A stretch of DNA of 40,626 nucleotides from Lacticaseibacillus baoqingensis. Lineage in GTDB: Bacteria > Bacillota > Bacilli > Lactobacillales > Lactobacillaceae. The notes under the pieces are model-generated. The model was given only the letters and a program-made list of their open reading frames with translations. It was not told the origin of the DNA and made no database searches. The translations under genes and the position numbers were made by a program. Positions 24,442-32,758 of the stretch are shown here, in pieces (the first letter of the stretch is position 1; every line of letters starts with the position of its first letter). The DNA is taken from positions 1 through 40,626 of the forward strand of contig NZ_RHOI01000026.1 of NCBI RefSeq assembly GCF_003946165.1, in the 5' to 3' direction.

Positions 24442-24606
24442 TCGACTTCCTCTTTCCTCAGCTTCTTGTCCTTGTGCATCCATATAACCGTCTTTGCGGG
24501 TTCAAACTAAACCGCGCCTATTCGTGTTGGTAGCTCGACAAAACCTGTTAGGCGCTCGCCTGTGGACGCTACGACGTGGTGCAGATACTCACGACCGACT
24601 TAACCA

Positions 24607-24897
24607 TTAGGCTTCACCGCCATCAATAAAATCAATTTGCCCACTTGCCGGCGTTACATCGCGTGGCGGCTGTTGGTCATCTGGTTCATCATCAGTGTTA
24701 AGTTCCGTTTGCCGTGGTGTGAGCTTGAGGAACACCATGTCGGCAAGACAAGCGGCCAAAGCATCACGCTTGCCATCAAGTAGCTTAGCGTCAACTTGGA
24801 ACTTGATTTCGACGAATTGACCATCTTTCGATTGTTTTTCTGCCGTGTTGACGATGTAGCCATAAACATCAATGCTGTTGTCTTTCATTTCAGTCAT
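24607..24897 (-). CDS. Hypothetical phage protein with acidic C-terminus
   Basis: This 96-aa product has a beta-rich start (NSIDVYGYIVNTAEKQ, FVEIKFQVDAKLLDG) and an acidic, Pro/Gln-rich tail. AGGAGGGCAAATATA supports the ATG at 24897. It lies after the nuclease-like gene. I do not recognise the family; the fold could be OB-like, which is speculation. Confidence 0.5.
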   Translation of the reverse strand: MTEMKDNSIDVYGYIVNTAEKQSKDGQFVEIKFQVDAKLLDGKRDALAACLADMVFLKLTPRQTELNTDDEPDDQQPPRDVTPASGQIDFIDGGEA

Positions 24898-24910
24898 TAT
24901 ATTTGCCCTC

Positions 24911-25378
24911 CTAATAGGCCGTGGCATCTAGCCACGAATAATTTAAGTTGGTGCATATAAGTGGGTCGTCGTCTTTGCGCTTCTTCGTCACGCTTTGCGC
25001 AATTGACTTGAAGTCGTGCTTACGGACTACGACGGCTTCAACGGGGATGTCAAACTTGTGCAGGAACTCTGCAAACTTCTCTTTTGGCCCGCTATCAATG
25101 CCATACATGCCAAAGCTGTTTTTGACATCGTACACGTGAATCACGGCGTCCTTAGCATCAAAAATTACGAAGTCTGGCGTGTAGCGAATCTGTCGCGCTT
25201 TTACTGGCATCGAGATCACTTTCAGCGGTGCTAACTCAACCGTCGGATGCACGCGGAAATGAAAGCCTGAATTCTTAACGAATCGTGTGTAGAAGTCCGC
25301 TTCCTTTTGACTGTCGAACTTGTATCCGTCAAGACAGACTTTATTGCCACGTTTATTTAAAGCTGTTGGGCTTTTCAT
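24911..25378 (-). CDS. DUF1064-like PD-(D/E)XK nuclease
   Basis: This 155-aa protein carries DGYKFDSQKEADFY near the start and the nuclease core YTPDFVIF-(x)n-HVYDVKNSFG, that is E...PD...DxK, typical of DUF1064/holliday-junction-resolvase-like phage proteins. It probably processes DNA branches or ends during replication or recombination. ATG overlaps the upstream membrane protein stop (ATGA). The metal-binding set appears complete. Confidence 0.7.
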   Translation of the reverse strand: MKSPTALNKRGNKVCLDGYKFDSQKEADFYTRFVKNSGFHFRVHPTVELAPLKVISMPVKARQIRYTPDFVIFDAKDAVIHVYDVKNSFGMYGIDSGPKEKFAEFLHKFDIPVEAVVVRKHDFKSIAQSVTKKRKDDDPLICTNLNYSWLDATAY

Positions 25379-25548
25379 GAGGCATCCTTGATCCGTTCCG
25401 AGATTTCCCAAAGTGCGAATAGAATTGCCAATAGTAGCATGCAGATCATTGTATTCGCATTTGAATAGTTAGTTTTTACACCCAGTCGAGGGAACCACAT
25501 TGCAAACATAAACACGGCAAACGAAGCTGCTCTAAAAAATTTACTCAT
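25375..25548 (-). CDS. Small membrane protein
   Basis: This 57-aa product has two hydrophobic segments (about residues 6-20 and 33-47) joined by a basic link. GGGGGAGGCACGAG precedes the ATG, and its stop overlaps the nuclease start. The motif GGCACGAGATGAG is shared with the YopX gene leader at 26393, a sign of repeated leader units in this operon. The function is unknown. Confidence 0.55.
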   Translation of the reverse strand: MSKFFRAASFAVFMFAMWFPRLGVKTNYSNANTMICMLLLAILFALWEISERIKDAS

Positions 25549-25561
25549 CTCGTGCCTCCCC

Positions 25562-25861
25562 CTATATGAAAAAGTGTAGTACGAACATCATTATCCAAAC
25601 GTACAGTGTCGTGAGTATGACGATTATTAGGTCTTCCCAAGTCATTCGGTTGTCGTCGGAGAAGTCTTTTTTCTTCATGATTAGGTAGTTTAAGAATACC
25701 AGAAGACCCCATGTACTGATTAACTTCATCTTTGGTACTCCGAAAGCGCTGACCATAAACGTGTTCCAGCCATACATCGAGACCACCGCATCAAGAAGAC
25801 CCACAGGCACAATGACAAACAGCGTGCCAAGAATGCTAATTTCATGCCGTTTCTCTTTCAT
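25562..25861 (-). CDS. Membrane protein with three predicted helices
   Basis: This 99-aa product has hydrophobic segments near residues 9-28, 46-62 and 76-98 and a short charged loop (KKKDFSDDNRMTWED). ATG overlaps the previous small gene's stop (ATGA). The function is unknown; it may be an exclusion-type or envelope-active early protein. Confidence 0.6.
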   Translation of the reverse strand: MKEKRHEISILGTLFVIVPVGLLDAVVSMYGWNTFMVSAFGVPKMKLISTWGLLVFLNYLIMKKKDFSDDNRMTWEDLIIVILTTLYVWIMMFVLHFFI

Positions 25862-26010
25862 TTATCCGCCTCCATCTTGTCGTCCTTCATCATCTCGTGC
25901 TTGATTGCGTCGGAAGCTTTAGACCACATCGCCCAGACCACAATAATCGCAATCACACCCAAAACAACAATACCGCCGAAAATGATCAACACTACCGCTT
26001 GCCAGCTCAT
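25858..26010 (-). CDS. Small single-pass membrane protein
   Basis: This 50-aa product starts MSWQAVVLIIFGGIVVLG, has one strong membrane helix to about residue 28 and a charged Met-rich tail. Both ends are coupled to neighbours through ATGA overlaps, strong support for a real gene. The function is unknown. Confidence 0.6.
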   Translation of the reverse strand: MSWQAVVLIIFGGIVVLGVIAIIVVWAMWSKASDAIKHEMMKDDKMEADK

Positions 26011-26393
26011 TTATCCGCCTCCAGCAGCTCCGGATTCTCAAATATATTCCCGATGACTTCATACTTTGCGCCTTCATCAGTCGCCCAGTCGCTCTGCCTG
26101 CAACGACGCTTGCCGAACCGAATTGAGTATCCATACTGAGCTGTGTATTCAACCCAACCAATCGTATCGTCCGGTGATAAAACCACTTGGTGCAGCTTCA
26201 CGATATCGCCTTCGTAGATTTCCCGCCCGTTCTTGTCGCGAAGGCCGGTGTACTGCATGAGCACAAAATTGTGGTAAACGTCGCCGTATCCTTCTGCGGT
26301 ATCAATGTGCCCACTGTCGTCAGCTTCAAGACGGACGACGTTATCCATCCACTCACTGTCTTTATCCCACACTCTGAACTTAATCTCTCTCAT
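26007..26393 (-). CDS. YopX-family protein
   Basis: This 128-aa protein starts MREIKFRVWDKDSEWMDNV and contains QYTGLRDKNGREIYEGDIV, the YopX signature, ending in YEVIGNIFENPELLE. YopX proteins are widespread in Firmicutes phages; their function is unknown. GGAGGCACGAG supports the ATG at 26393; a longer in-frame start overlaps the upstream gene needlessly. Confidence 0.85.
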   Translation of the reverse strand: MREIKFRVWDKDSEWMDNVVRLEADDSGHIDTAEGYGDVYHNFVLMQYTGLRDKNGREIYEGDIVKLHQVVLSPDDTIGWVEYTAQYGYSIRFGKRRCRQSDWATDEGAKYEVIGNIFENPELLEADK

Positions 26394-26532
26394 CTCGTGC
26401 CTCCACGTCATTTGTGTACACCTGCAGGATAGCAACGATCTCACCAATCGTGAACTCGTCAGCGTTCAGCCCAGCCAATGTTGTGTGACCGTCATTACAG
26501 TTGGCCCAAACTTTCAACTCGTTTACTGCCAT
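26380..26532 (-). CDS. Small hypothetical phage protein
   Basis: This 50-aa product starts MAVNELKVWANCNDGHTTLA and contains GEIVAILQVYTNDVEA. The start shares one base with the DUF1642 stop (TGATG) and the end overlaps the YopX start, so it is well embedded in the operon. The function is unknown. Confidence 0.6.
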   Translation of the reverse strand: MAVNELKVWANCNDGHTTLAGLNADEFTIGEIVAILQVYTNDVEARDERD

Positions 26533-26894
26533 CAGTCCTCTGCCTCAAATTTCACAATTTCTCCGCTTTCCTCAACACGCCAGACACCTAGCAACCATGC
26601 AATCGCGAAAGCATCGCTGTTGCTGATAATCCAATCCTCTACTTCATCGGTGAACTTACTAAATCCTTGCCTTCGAACGAACTTGAAGCTGTACATCATG
26701 TAGAGCTGAATATCGTATGACTTACCCCACTTGATGTATTCACCAACCGCTTTCGGAATCACCGGCGGATTATCTGGCAAGGCGGCTTCATAACGTTTTC
26801 TAAGGCCATCTGCAAATTCTGGACCATCTGGGGCAGAAGTCTCAATGTTGAATGCCGCGTCATCGAACACGTCCCGATTCGTCTCATTGCTCAT
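26532..26894 (-). CDS. DUF1642-like phage protein
   Basis: This 120-aa product has the tail pattern of DUF1642 proteins: IPKAVGEYIKWGKSYDIQL, then NSDAFAIAWLLGVWRVEESG. The family is common in lactobacillus and lactococcal phage early regions; its role is unknown. It overlaps the upstream small gene by 11 bases. Confidence 0.6.
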   Translation of the reverse strand: MSNETNRDVFDDAAFNIETSAPDGPEFADGLRKRYEAALPDNPPVIPKAVGEYIKWGKSYDIQLYMMYSFKFVRRQGFSKFTDEVEDWIISNSDAFAIAWLLGVWRVEESGEIVKFEAED

Positions 26895-27060
26895 CGTCAG
26901 TCACCTCCAACTGTTCCTTGTTGTCATCGATAATACGTTGATAGCCGTTGTGGGCTTGCCATGCGCAATCATACAGACCACACAGATCAAGCTTGCCGAT
27001 TGCATTGTTCGCGGCATCGATGGCCTTTTGTGCCGCGTCTATGTCAGCTTTAGTCGTCAT
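26884..27060 (-). CDS. Small hypothetical phage protein
   Basis: This 58-aa product starts MTTKADIDAAQKAIDAANNA, mainly helical with two Cys residues in the middle (DLCGLYDCAW). It overlaps both neighbours by 11 bases, a repeated coupling pattern. The function is unknown. Confidence 0.6.
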   Translation of the reverse strand: MTTKADIDAAQKAIDAANNAIGKLDLCGLYDCAWQAHNGYQRIIDDNKEQLEVTDDEQ

Positions 27061-27556
27061 AGTGGATTACCTCTTCCCGTTCGCAGTCCTGCAAGCCCCA
27101 TGTATTGATTTCTTCCATGGAAAACTTTTTAGCGAGATCTTGGATATAAGTAGCATCCAGCTTGTCGCTAGCATTGATTAAGAACCATAGGCCGCCTTGA
27201 GCCTGCACTAGTGGTACCTTGACGTTGTACAGGGCTTCTTTCCTAGCTTCCCAGCCGTAGCGGTAAGCGTCGGCGAGAATACCAATAAGCTGTTCACGAT
27301 CACCGAGCATCCACACTCTCGTGGCGCGCAGTTCCTTCGAGTCAATCACGTCATGTAAGTAGTCGAGTAGATCGATGTCTTCATCCTGATAATCTTCGAG
27401 TTCTTCCCCCACCTCGCGCGGTAGTTTGACTTTTGGGTGATCAACGGTGAGACCGAAAATAATGTGCTCAAAATGTTCACGTAAGTCTGACTCCGTGATG
27501 CAGTTATCTGCCGCGATCATTAGCTCTTGAACAGCTTCTTCTTTACTGATTGTCAT
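27050..27556 (-). CDS. DUF1642-like protein (second copy)
   Basis: This 168-aa product starts MTISKEEAVQELMIAADNC. RATRVWMLGDREQLIGILAD followed by YRYGW and YNVKVPLVQA resembles the DUF1642 core, so it may be a diverged paralogue of the 26532-26894 product. AAAGGGAAACGA precedes ATG 27556; longer frames lack support. Its start overlaps the end of the interrupted gene at 27543-27920. Confidence 0.6.
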   Translation of the reverse strand: MTISKEEAVQELMIAADNCITESDLREHFEHIIFGLTVDHPKVKLPREVGEELEDYQDEDIDLLDYLHDVIDSKELRATRVWMLGDREQLIGILADAYRYGWEARKEALYNVKVPLVQAQGGLWFLINASDKLDATYIQDLAKKFSMEEINTWGLQDCEREEVIHYDD

Positions 27557-27920
27557 TTCGTTTCCCTTTTTTCGGCAATTCGCCATATTTACGGGCATCA
27601 CTCACATGCCGCTGGACGACACTATAGCTGTACCCCATTTTTTCGACGACCAAGCTGAGACTGCCTAGCTCACGATACCCATTAACGATTGCCTCGTGCT
27701 TAGCCATTTCCCTTGCGCGATGAATAGCCGTCAGCCGTGCGATACGTTGCTGTGCCTCTGCGTGTTTTATCTATGCGTCAGTCCGACCACCGTTGGCAAT
27801 CTTATGAGCTGCTAGTAAGTGTGGATCATCGTCGGGTGCATTTAAGATTGACCCATACACAGACTCAATCGCATGAATCTCGTGCATTAAAGGTGTTTCA
27901 GTGCTAATCATTCTCGCCAT
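27543..27920 (-). pseudogene. Interrupted HTH-type phage gene (in-frame amber stop)
   Basis: AGGAGGCGTCATT precedes ATG 27920. The frame runs 49 codons (starting MARMISTETPLMHEIHAIES) to TAG at 27771-27773, then stays open for 75 more codons to TAA at 27543-27545. The second part contains a plausible helix-turn-helix (YRELGSLSLVVEKMGYSYSV) and a basic end. Coding character is uniform on both sides, so a single CAG-to-TAG change is likely. The downstream part could still be made from an internal ATG, but no ribosome-binding site is seen. Related intact proteins would be small DNA-binding regulators. Confidence 0.7.
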
Positions 27921-27940
27921 AATGACGCCTCCTGTGATTT

Positions 27941-28255
27941 TTATCTAATCTTGGCTAGATAGCCTTGCCACTTCTTTTCTGTCTCCCTAAGCCATTTCTC
28001 GGCCTTTGACGGCAAGTAGTCGAGCACTGGCTCAATCACTTGGCCGTGCTGTTTTTCAAACTCAGCCGTTTCCAGAGCGTCTAGCTGCGCCGCGTATGCC
28101 CTGGCGTACTCGGTGCGACTATCGTCACGCTTGGCTAGCTGCATGTGATCAGCCGCTTCATCTAGCTCGGCTATGACCAGGAGCGAGTACTTAAACCCGC
28201 CCTCGCGCATGTAGCCGTCAAACTCTTGCAGACTCATCTTTGGTGTACTAGCCAT
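27941..28255 (-). CDS. Hypothetical phage protein after helicase
   Basis: This 104-aa, helical, charged product starts MASTPKMSLQEFDGYMREGG. ATG 28255 lies inside the helicase end after GGGGTGGCTT; an upstream in-frame start reads further into the helicase and is rejected. It resembles small proteins that follow DnaB in lactobacillus phages. The function is unknown. Confidence 0.6.
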   Translation of the reverse strand: MASTPKMSLQEFDGYMREGGFKYSLLVIAELDEAADHMQLAKRDDSRTEYARAYAAQLDALETAEFEKQHGQVIEPVLDYLPSKAEKWLRETEKKWQGYLAKIR

Positions 28256-29504
28256 AAGCCACCCCAAAGCGCATCTTGTCGGCTTCAAAGGTCATGCGAA
28301 TGTCTTGCAAGCTGCCTTCACGATTTTTCTGGACTGAGAAGATGACTGAACGAATCTTTTCATGCGTCTGGCTACGATCTTCGTTGTACAGGAAGCCCAC
28401 CGCATTGCTGTCTTGCTCAATCGAACCTGACTCCCTCAGGTCGCTGAGCATTGGCCGCGTGCTTTGCCGTTGCTCGATATTGCGTGACAACTGGCTGAGT
28501 AACAGAATCGGAATATTTAGCTCATTTGTCATCACCTTGAGCTCACGTGTGATCTGCTCAATCTGCAAGCGCCGATCAGGCTGATGTGGCACGGTGATCA
28601 AGCCCAGGTAGTCGACTACTGCCAGATACTTGTCTTTAGCAGCCGCTGACCTTTGCCGGATCACCTTTTCAATTTGCTGTAAGGTGGTGACCTTATCCCA
28701 AAGTCGCAAGTCATACCCGCTTAGGACCGTCCCTGCTGTGCGCACGTCGTCTTTTTGCTTGGCCTGCAACATATCGGGATCAAGCATCGAGCGACCAGCT
28801 ATGCCAAGATATGAGCTGATAAGACGGCTGTAATTTTGCTCGTTTGTCATCTCAAGGCTGAATAGGTCGATAGTCATTTCGGGTTGATGGCTCAGCGCCT
28901 GCAAAATCAGATTGATGGCAAACGCCGACTTGCCGACACCTGGTCGAGCACCGACTGTGATCAAGCGTCCTGGCATCAATCCACCGCCAAACACGGTGTC
29001 GATCGGAACCAGCGTCTTCACGCCGTCGTCGACGTGGTGGTCAAGTCGCTCATCCATCTCAGCGGCAAGGTCGGCCATTGTCACCTCGCGCACGTCGCCG
29101 TCATTGGCTGTGCTGTCCTGTGCGACCTGCATCAAGTCATCTAATCGCTCATCACTAGGGTCTTTGGCGTAGTCGATTGCCTTAGCCTTAGTACGCTCAC
29201 GGAAGTACTGACGCTTGAGTGCTCGTGTCCAACTATGCAAGCCACTAATGACTACATCCCCAGTGATGATCCAATCCCACACCTCACGCGGCAATAAGCT
29301 TGGGTGAGTCGCATCTAATCGGCTGCGCATCTCGATGTAATCCATATCGCCGATGGATTCTTGCCGATTGATAAAGTCCACCAGCGTGCCCAGGGACTTG
29401 CTACGCATCCATTCCGGATCTATCCATTCGGACTTGACCAGCTCTGGCTTTTTAGTGATGCAGTAGAGCACGTGCCAGCGTGGATCATCTGGATTGTGAT
29501 TCAT
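28248..29504 (-). CDS. dnaB: Replicative DNA helicase, DnaB family
   Basis: This 418-aa protein has an N-terminal DnaB-like domain (about 1-110) and the RecA-like helicase core with Walker A GARPGVGKS (185-193), a Walker B-like YLAVVDYLGLI, and ILLLSQLSRNIEQR with ESGSIEQDSNAVGFL downstream. It unwinds the phage origin after loading by the neighbouring replisome organiser. ATG overlaps that gene's stop (ATGA) after AGGAGGACGGGG. Confidence 0.92.
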   Translation of the reverse strand: MNHNPDDPRWHVLYCITKKPELVKSEWIDPEWMRSKSLGTLVDFINRQESIGDMDYIEMRSRLDATHPSLLPREVWDWIITGDVVISGLHSWTRALKRQYFRERTKAKAIDYAKDPSDERLDDLMQVAQDSTANDGDVREVTMADLAAEMDERLDHHVDDGVKTLVPIDTVFGGGLMPGRLITVGARPGVGKSAFAINLILQALSHQPEMTIDLFSLEMTNEQNYSRLISSYLGIAGRSMLDPDMLQAKQKDDVRTAGTVLSGYDLRLWDKVTTLQQIEKVIRQRSAAAKDKYLAVVDYLGLITVPHQPDRRLQIEQITRELKVMTNELNIPILLLSQLSRNIEQRQSTRPMLSDLRESGSIEQDSNAVGFLYNEDRSQTHEKIRSVIFSVQKNREGSLQDIRMTFEADKMRFGVAYG

Positions 29505-30430
29505 TGTTCCCCGTCCTCCTTCGTCTGAAATTGTGTCAAAGCTGCGCGTATCTCAGCTTCTGACGCCGGCACTCCCTCGCTCTTGGCAGTTGCGACCACC
29601 TCATCAATCGAACGGCTTAGGCGATAAGCGTCAGTAGCCCACTCAGCCACAGAAAACGTGTGCGGGGTTTCAAGTACCGGTTGTTCAGGGACAAAGCCCC
29701 CACCCTCTTGATTCATCTTCGCAGTCAACTGATCGAATTTTTCTCGCAACTTTTTTGCGCTCAAGATGTTGGAACTCCAAAAGCTGTCATTCTGCGACCA
29801 TTGGATCAACATGCCAATATCCTTCCACGATCGGTTATCACGTTCGTGCATTAGCCGGAAAACATCAGCCCACTTCTGCAAGTCCTGTTGCTTCGCCTTG
29901 GGATTATTACGTTGGATCAGCTCCCACAATTTGGTTGCCGCGCGAAGCTCCTTAGACTGTTCGTCGAAAGTCCGTTTTGCGGACTTGTGACTAGAAGGTT
30001 TTACTTCTTTACTTCTTACATTCTTGTTAGGTGTCAATTGATTGTCAGTTGATTGTCGATTAACTGTCAGGTCGTTTGTCGTTTCATCAGTTGAAAGCTG
30101 GTATTTTGCCCAGTTAGCAATGGTTACAAGGCGTCCTTGCTTTGTCGATTCGTTTGTCAAAAAACCAAGTTTTTCAAACTTGTCGAGAGATGTACGAATT
30201 GCCCTTACGCTGACACCGTTCCCCGCTTTTAGCTTGATTGAATCCAATGACGTTCGGAACTGGCCTGGCTTGGCATGAAACTTTTCGCCTTTCCACACCC
30301 ACTTGCGTTCAGCGTGGTTTGCCATCAGCAGAAGGGTGATCATCACTGTTTTTTGAACCGGTGTGCAGTCCAGCCACAGCTCATCGTCAAGCAACGAACG
30401 ATAAAGCTTTATCCATCCCCCGTCTGCCAT
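29501..30430 (-). CDS. Phage replisome organiser / DnaD-like replication initiator
   Basis: This 309-aa protein has an N-terminal winged-helix region (GWIKLYRSLLDDELWLDC, SVRAIRTSLDKFEKLGFLT), a hydrophilic linker at about 115-155 and a C-terminal helical domain with WADVFRLMHERDNRSWKDIG, the pattern of origin-binding/helicase-loading proteins. The linker coding DNA contains tandem 11-bp repeats that are probably its binding sites. It is coupled to the dnaB gene. Confidence 0.8.
   Translation of the reverse strand: MADGGWIKLYRSLLDDELWLDCTPVQKTVMITLLLMANHAERKWVWKGEKFHAKPGQFRTSLDSIKLKAGNGVSVRAIRTSLDKFEKLGFLTNESTKQGRLVTIANWAKYQLSTDETTNDLTVNRQSTDNQLTPNKNVRSKEVKPSSHKSAKRTFDEQSKELRAATKLWELIQRNNPKAKQQDLQKWADVFRLMHERDNRSWKDIGMLIQWSQNDSFWSSNILSAKKLREKFDQLTAKMNQEGGGFVPEQPVLETPHTFSVAEWATDAYRLSRSIDEVVATAKSEGVPASEAEIRAALTQFQTKEDGEQ
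30001..30088. other. Candidate replication origin: iterons and T-rich tract inside the initiator gene
   Basis: Five TGTC-led units start at 30032, 30043, 30054, 30065 and 30077; the first two are TGTCAATTGAT and TGTCAGTTGAT, with exact 11-bp periodicity for the first three steps. On their left, 30001-30030 has tandem TTTACTTC units forming an AT/pyrimidine-rich tract suited to melting. Iterons next to an AT tract within the initiator gene are the standard origin layout in such phages. Confidence 0.65.
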
Positions 30431-30440
30431 GTGATCACCT

Positions 30441-30629
30441 CTACTTCCATTCGATTACGACCCGAAAGCCTAACACCTTGCCTAATGCGTTCAGGGTTTT
30501 CATCTTTGCGTTGCGTGTTGTTGTTTCAATTGTGCAGATAGTTGACTGGGGCACGCCGGACTTATCTGACAGTTCTGATTGCGACAATCCGAGTGCCAAA
30601 CGACGGTTACGAATTTCATATCCTGTCAT
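30441..30629 (-). CDS. Small XRE-family HTH regulator
   Basis: This 62-aa protein is nearly all HTH: MTGYEIRNRRLALGLSQSEL, SDKSGVPQSTICTIETTTRN. It lies inside the replication operon, between DUF669 and the initiator. No strong ribosome-binding site is visible before ATG, so expression may be low. It may tune the early operon. Confidence 0.75.
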   Translation of the reverse strand: MTGYEIRNRRLALGLSQSELSDKSGVPQSTICTIETTTRNAKMKTLNALGKVLGFRVVIEWK

Positions 30630-30654
30630 AGTTATTCACACTAACTTTTAGTAA

Positions 30655-31218
30655 TTAAAACGGCAAATCATCATCTGACACGTCAATAGGTTGCCCGTCG
30701 TTTGCGAATGGGTCACTGGTGTTGGCGCTTGATTGCTTACCACCAAAACCACCATCAGCCACGTTACTTTGTGCTGGACGCTTAATGCCATCTGGCTTGC
30801 TGCCATCTTTGTCTAACTCGTTGAATCCAAAGACGTTCAGATAAATCTTGCCTTTGTTATTCGGCTTGCCCCATTCAGTGGTGACGTTGAGCTTCTTGCC
30901 ACTGATTCCTTTGGCAAACGTTTCGATTGAATCAATCTTTGTGCCTTTCTTGACACCCATAGCTACAAGCATGGTGTTGAAGCGAGTTTCAGACTTCTTT
31001 TCAGTGTCCGTTGAAGTTTCATCCCAGACCAGATTTTGATAGCGAATTTGAGCGCCTTTGTAGGCACCATCTAAGACGGTGTAATCGATGCTGACCATCT
31101 CGTTACCGGACTGTGCCCGCTTAGGTTCTGCCTTCGATACAGTGACGTTGTAGGTGCCTGATTCTTCGACGAAACTCCCGAATGTGTTGTCGGGATCAAC
31201 AGTAAATCCAAATGCCAT
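30655..31218 (-). CDS. DUF669 protein, SSB-like
   Basis: This 187-aa protein begins MAFGFTVDPDNTFGSFVEES and has an OB-like beta-rich body, a low-complexity linker (about 145-175) and an acidic tip DVSDDDLPF that mimics the C-terminal peptide by which bacterial SSBs recruit partners. DUF669 proteins replace SSB in many phages. It lies next to the Sak4-like ATPase, supporting a joint recombination/replication role. Confidence 0.75.
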   Translation of the reverse strand: MAFGFTVDPDNTFGSFVEESGTYNVTVSKAEPKRAQSGNEMVSIDYTVLDGAYKGAQIRYQNLVWDETSTDTEKKSETRFNTMLVAMGVKKGTKIDSIETFAKGISGKKLNVTTEWGKPNNKGKIYLNVFGFNELDKDGSKPDGIKRPAQSNVADGGFGGKQSSANTSDPFANDGQPIDVSDDDLPF

Positions 31219-31220
31219 GA

Positions 31221-31874
31221 TTAATTACCTTCCTTTTCTTCTGTGCTTGGGTCTAACAGTTCATCGGCTGGAAACTCCAACCGGTCATCAATTCGGTTCT
31301 TGCCGTGATCACCTTGTTCAGTGTCACAGTTGATGGTGCGAACACCACCCTGTTTGTAAATGCGACCAACAAAGTCAAACGATGCAGTGAATCCAGAGAA
31401 TGCGCCGAAATTCATGGCTGGCTCGAAGCCTGTACCATCTTTCTGATCGGCTTGGTGTGCTGTCGCATACACGGTCATACCGGATTCGCGCAAATAGGTG
31501 CCAAACTTGCGAAACCACATTTGCATATCACGATAGTTGGCTCGACCATCATTAGACGCCACCGTGTTGTCTAGCACCCAATCATGCAGAGCGTTGACAC
31601 AATCGAAACAGATAGCCTGATATTTGCCACCGTCGATAGCCTTGGCCGTTGAGCGTTCCACCAGCTTGCGAATATTGGGCCCATCTGACTGCTCAAACAC
31701 TAGTGCATCGATGTTGTCATCGGGCCTGATCGGGTTGGTTGACTGGTCAAAGCTGAACAGCATCTTGTGACCTGGAAACTTGCGAAACAGTGACGTCTTA
31801 CCAGTGCCACCATCGCCATAGATGAAATACATGTGCGGCGTCACCGGTAGTTGTCCCGATGGATAATACTTCAT
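31221..31874 (-). CDS. RecA-like AAA ATPase, Sak4-type recombination protein
   Basis: This 217-aa protein has Walker A GDGGTGKTS (20-28), a Walker B region YQAICFDCVNALHDW and YATAHQADQ, typical of phage AAA_24/Sak4 proteins, which are minimal RecA-like annealing/recombination ATPases working with an SSB. The start at 31874 overlaps the DUF1351 stop (ATGA); a longer start is unnecessary. DUF1351-Sak4-DUF669 form a recurrent cassette. Confidence 0.8.
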   Translation of the reverse strand: MKYYPSGQLPVTPHMYFIYGDGGTGKTSLFRKFPGHKMLFSFDQSTNPIRPDDNIDALVFEQSDGPNIRKLVERSTAKAIDGGKYQAICFDCVNALHDWVLDNTVASNDGRANYRDMQMWFRKFGTYLRESGMTVYATAHQADQKDGTGFEPAMNFGAFSGFTASFDFVGRIYKQGGVRTINCDTEQGDHGKNRIDDRLEFPADELLDPSTEEKEGN

Positions 31875-32758
31875 TCGCGACCACCCTCTGACCAAAAGTC
31901 ATAGCCCTTTAGCCGCATGTAGTTGGCAACGTCTTGAGCTTGGGCAAATGTGCCATTCATACCGAAGTGATAGTCGGTAACTACATCAGCCGCGCTCTTA
32001 GGCGTTTCGGTGACAACCTCACCCGTTTCAGCATCAATAGTCTTATCGCCTACCTGTTGCTGTTTTGCCTTGGCGATAGCTTCCTCAGCTTTCTTACGTT
32101 TGGCTTCTTGTTCAGCCTTGAGATCACGTTCATCAGCTGCCTGGGCGATGCCATCTTTGATGCGGTCAATCGAAACACCCTCATCGACTTGCACAAGCCA
32201 GCCACTAGGGTCAATGTTGTTGACCTTGGCGTACATTCCAACGAGTTCACGTTCAGTAGCCACGCGCTTACGTTCAGCGATCACACCATCCGCTGCGGCC
32301 GCCATCTGCTTGAGGCGTTCAATCTTTGACAATTGAGTGCCAAACCAAGCGTCTTGCATTTCGACGTCATCAGGCTTGAGGTCGCGAGCTTCCAAAATAT
32401 CGTTGAGGTCTTTATTAGCCATTACACGGCGTTCACGCTTAGCTTCTTCGGCATACTGATCGAGTGCATCCTTGATAGGTTGCTTAGCGGCTTCCAACGA
32501 CGCCTTGAGCTTGTCAGTAGACGCTTTGAACGCGTTGTAAGGCTCGTTGTACTCTTTCTTGATAGCTTTGCGAAAGTCCTCAATTTGCTTGATAGCGGCG
32601 TTTAATTCGGCCTGTGACTTGCGAGCTTCGGTAGTGGTGTCATCAGTGACGACCATGCCTTTATACTTATCAGCAAGCACGGTCACTGACTTAGCCAGGT
32701 CATCGAAATTGCTGATTTCGAGCTTGGCCGGTTTATAAATCGGTTTGATTTCTAACAT
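31871..32758 (-). CDS. DUF1351 recombination-associated protein
   Basis: This 295-aa protein is mostly coiled-coil (about 45-250, rich in Lys, Glu, Ala) and ends with a small domain, GYDFWSEGGRE. The pattern KQIEDFRKAIKKEYNEPYN is typical of DUF1351. The family always lies beside phage recombinases; its role is unknown. It is followed by the Sak4-like ATPase with a four-base overlap. Confidence 0.8.
   Translation of the reverse strand: MLEIKPIYKPAKLEISNFDDLAKSVTVLADKYKGMVVTDDTTTEARKSQAELNAAIKQIEDFRKAIKKEYNEPYNAFKASTDKLKASLEAAKQPIKDALDQYAEEAKRERRVMANKDLNDILEARDLKPDDVEMQDAWFGTQLSKIERLKQMAAAADGVIAERKRVATERELVGMYAKVNNIDPSGWLVQVDEGVSIDRIKDGIAQAADERDLKAEQEAKRKKAEEAIAKAKQQQVGDKTIDAETGEVVTETPKSAADVVTDYHFGMNGTFAQAQDVANYMRLKGYDFWSEGGRE

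Noticed and set aside
24442-24606. Possible small gene in the gap between two early genes
   Set aside because: The only start coupled to the upstream stop ends after 12 codons and no other frame has a start signal.
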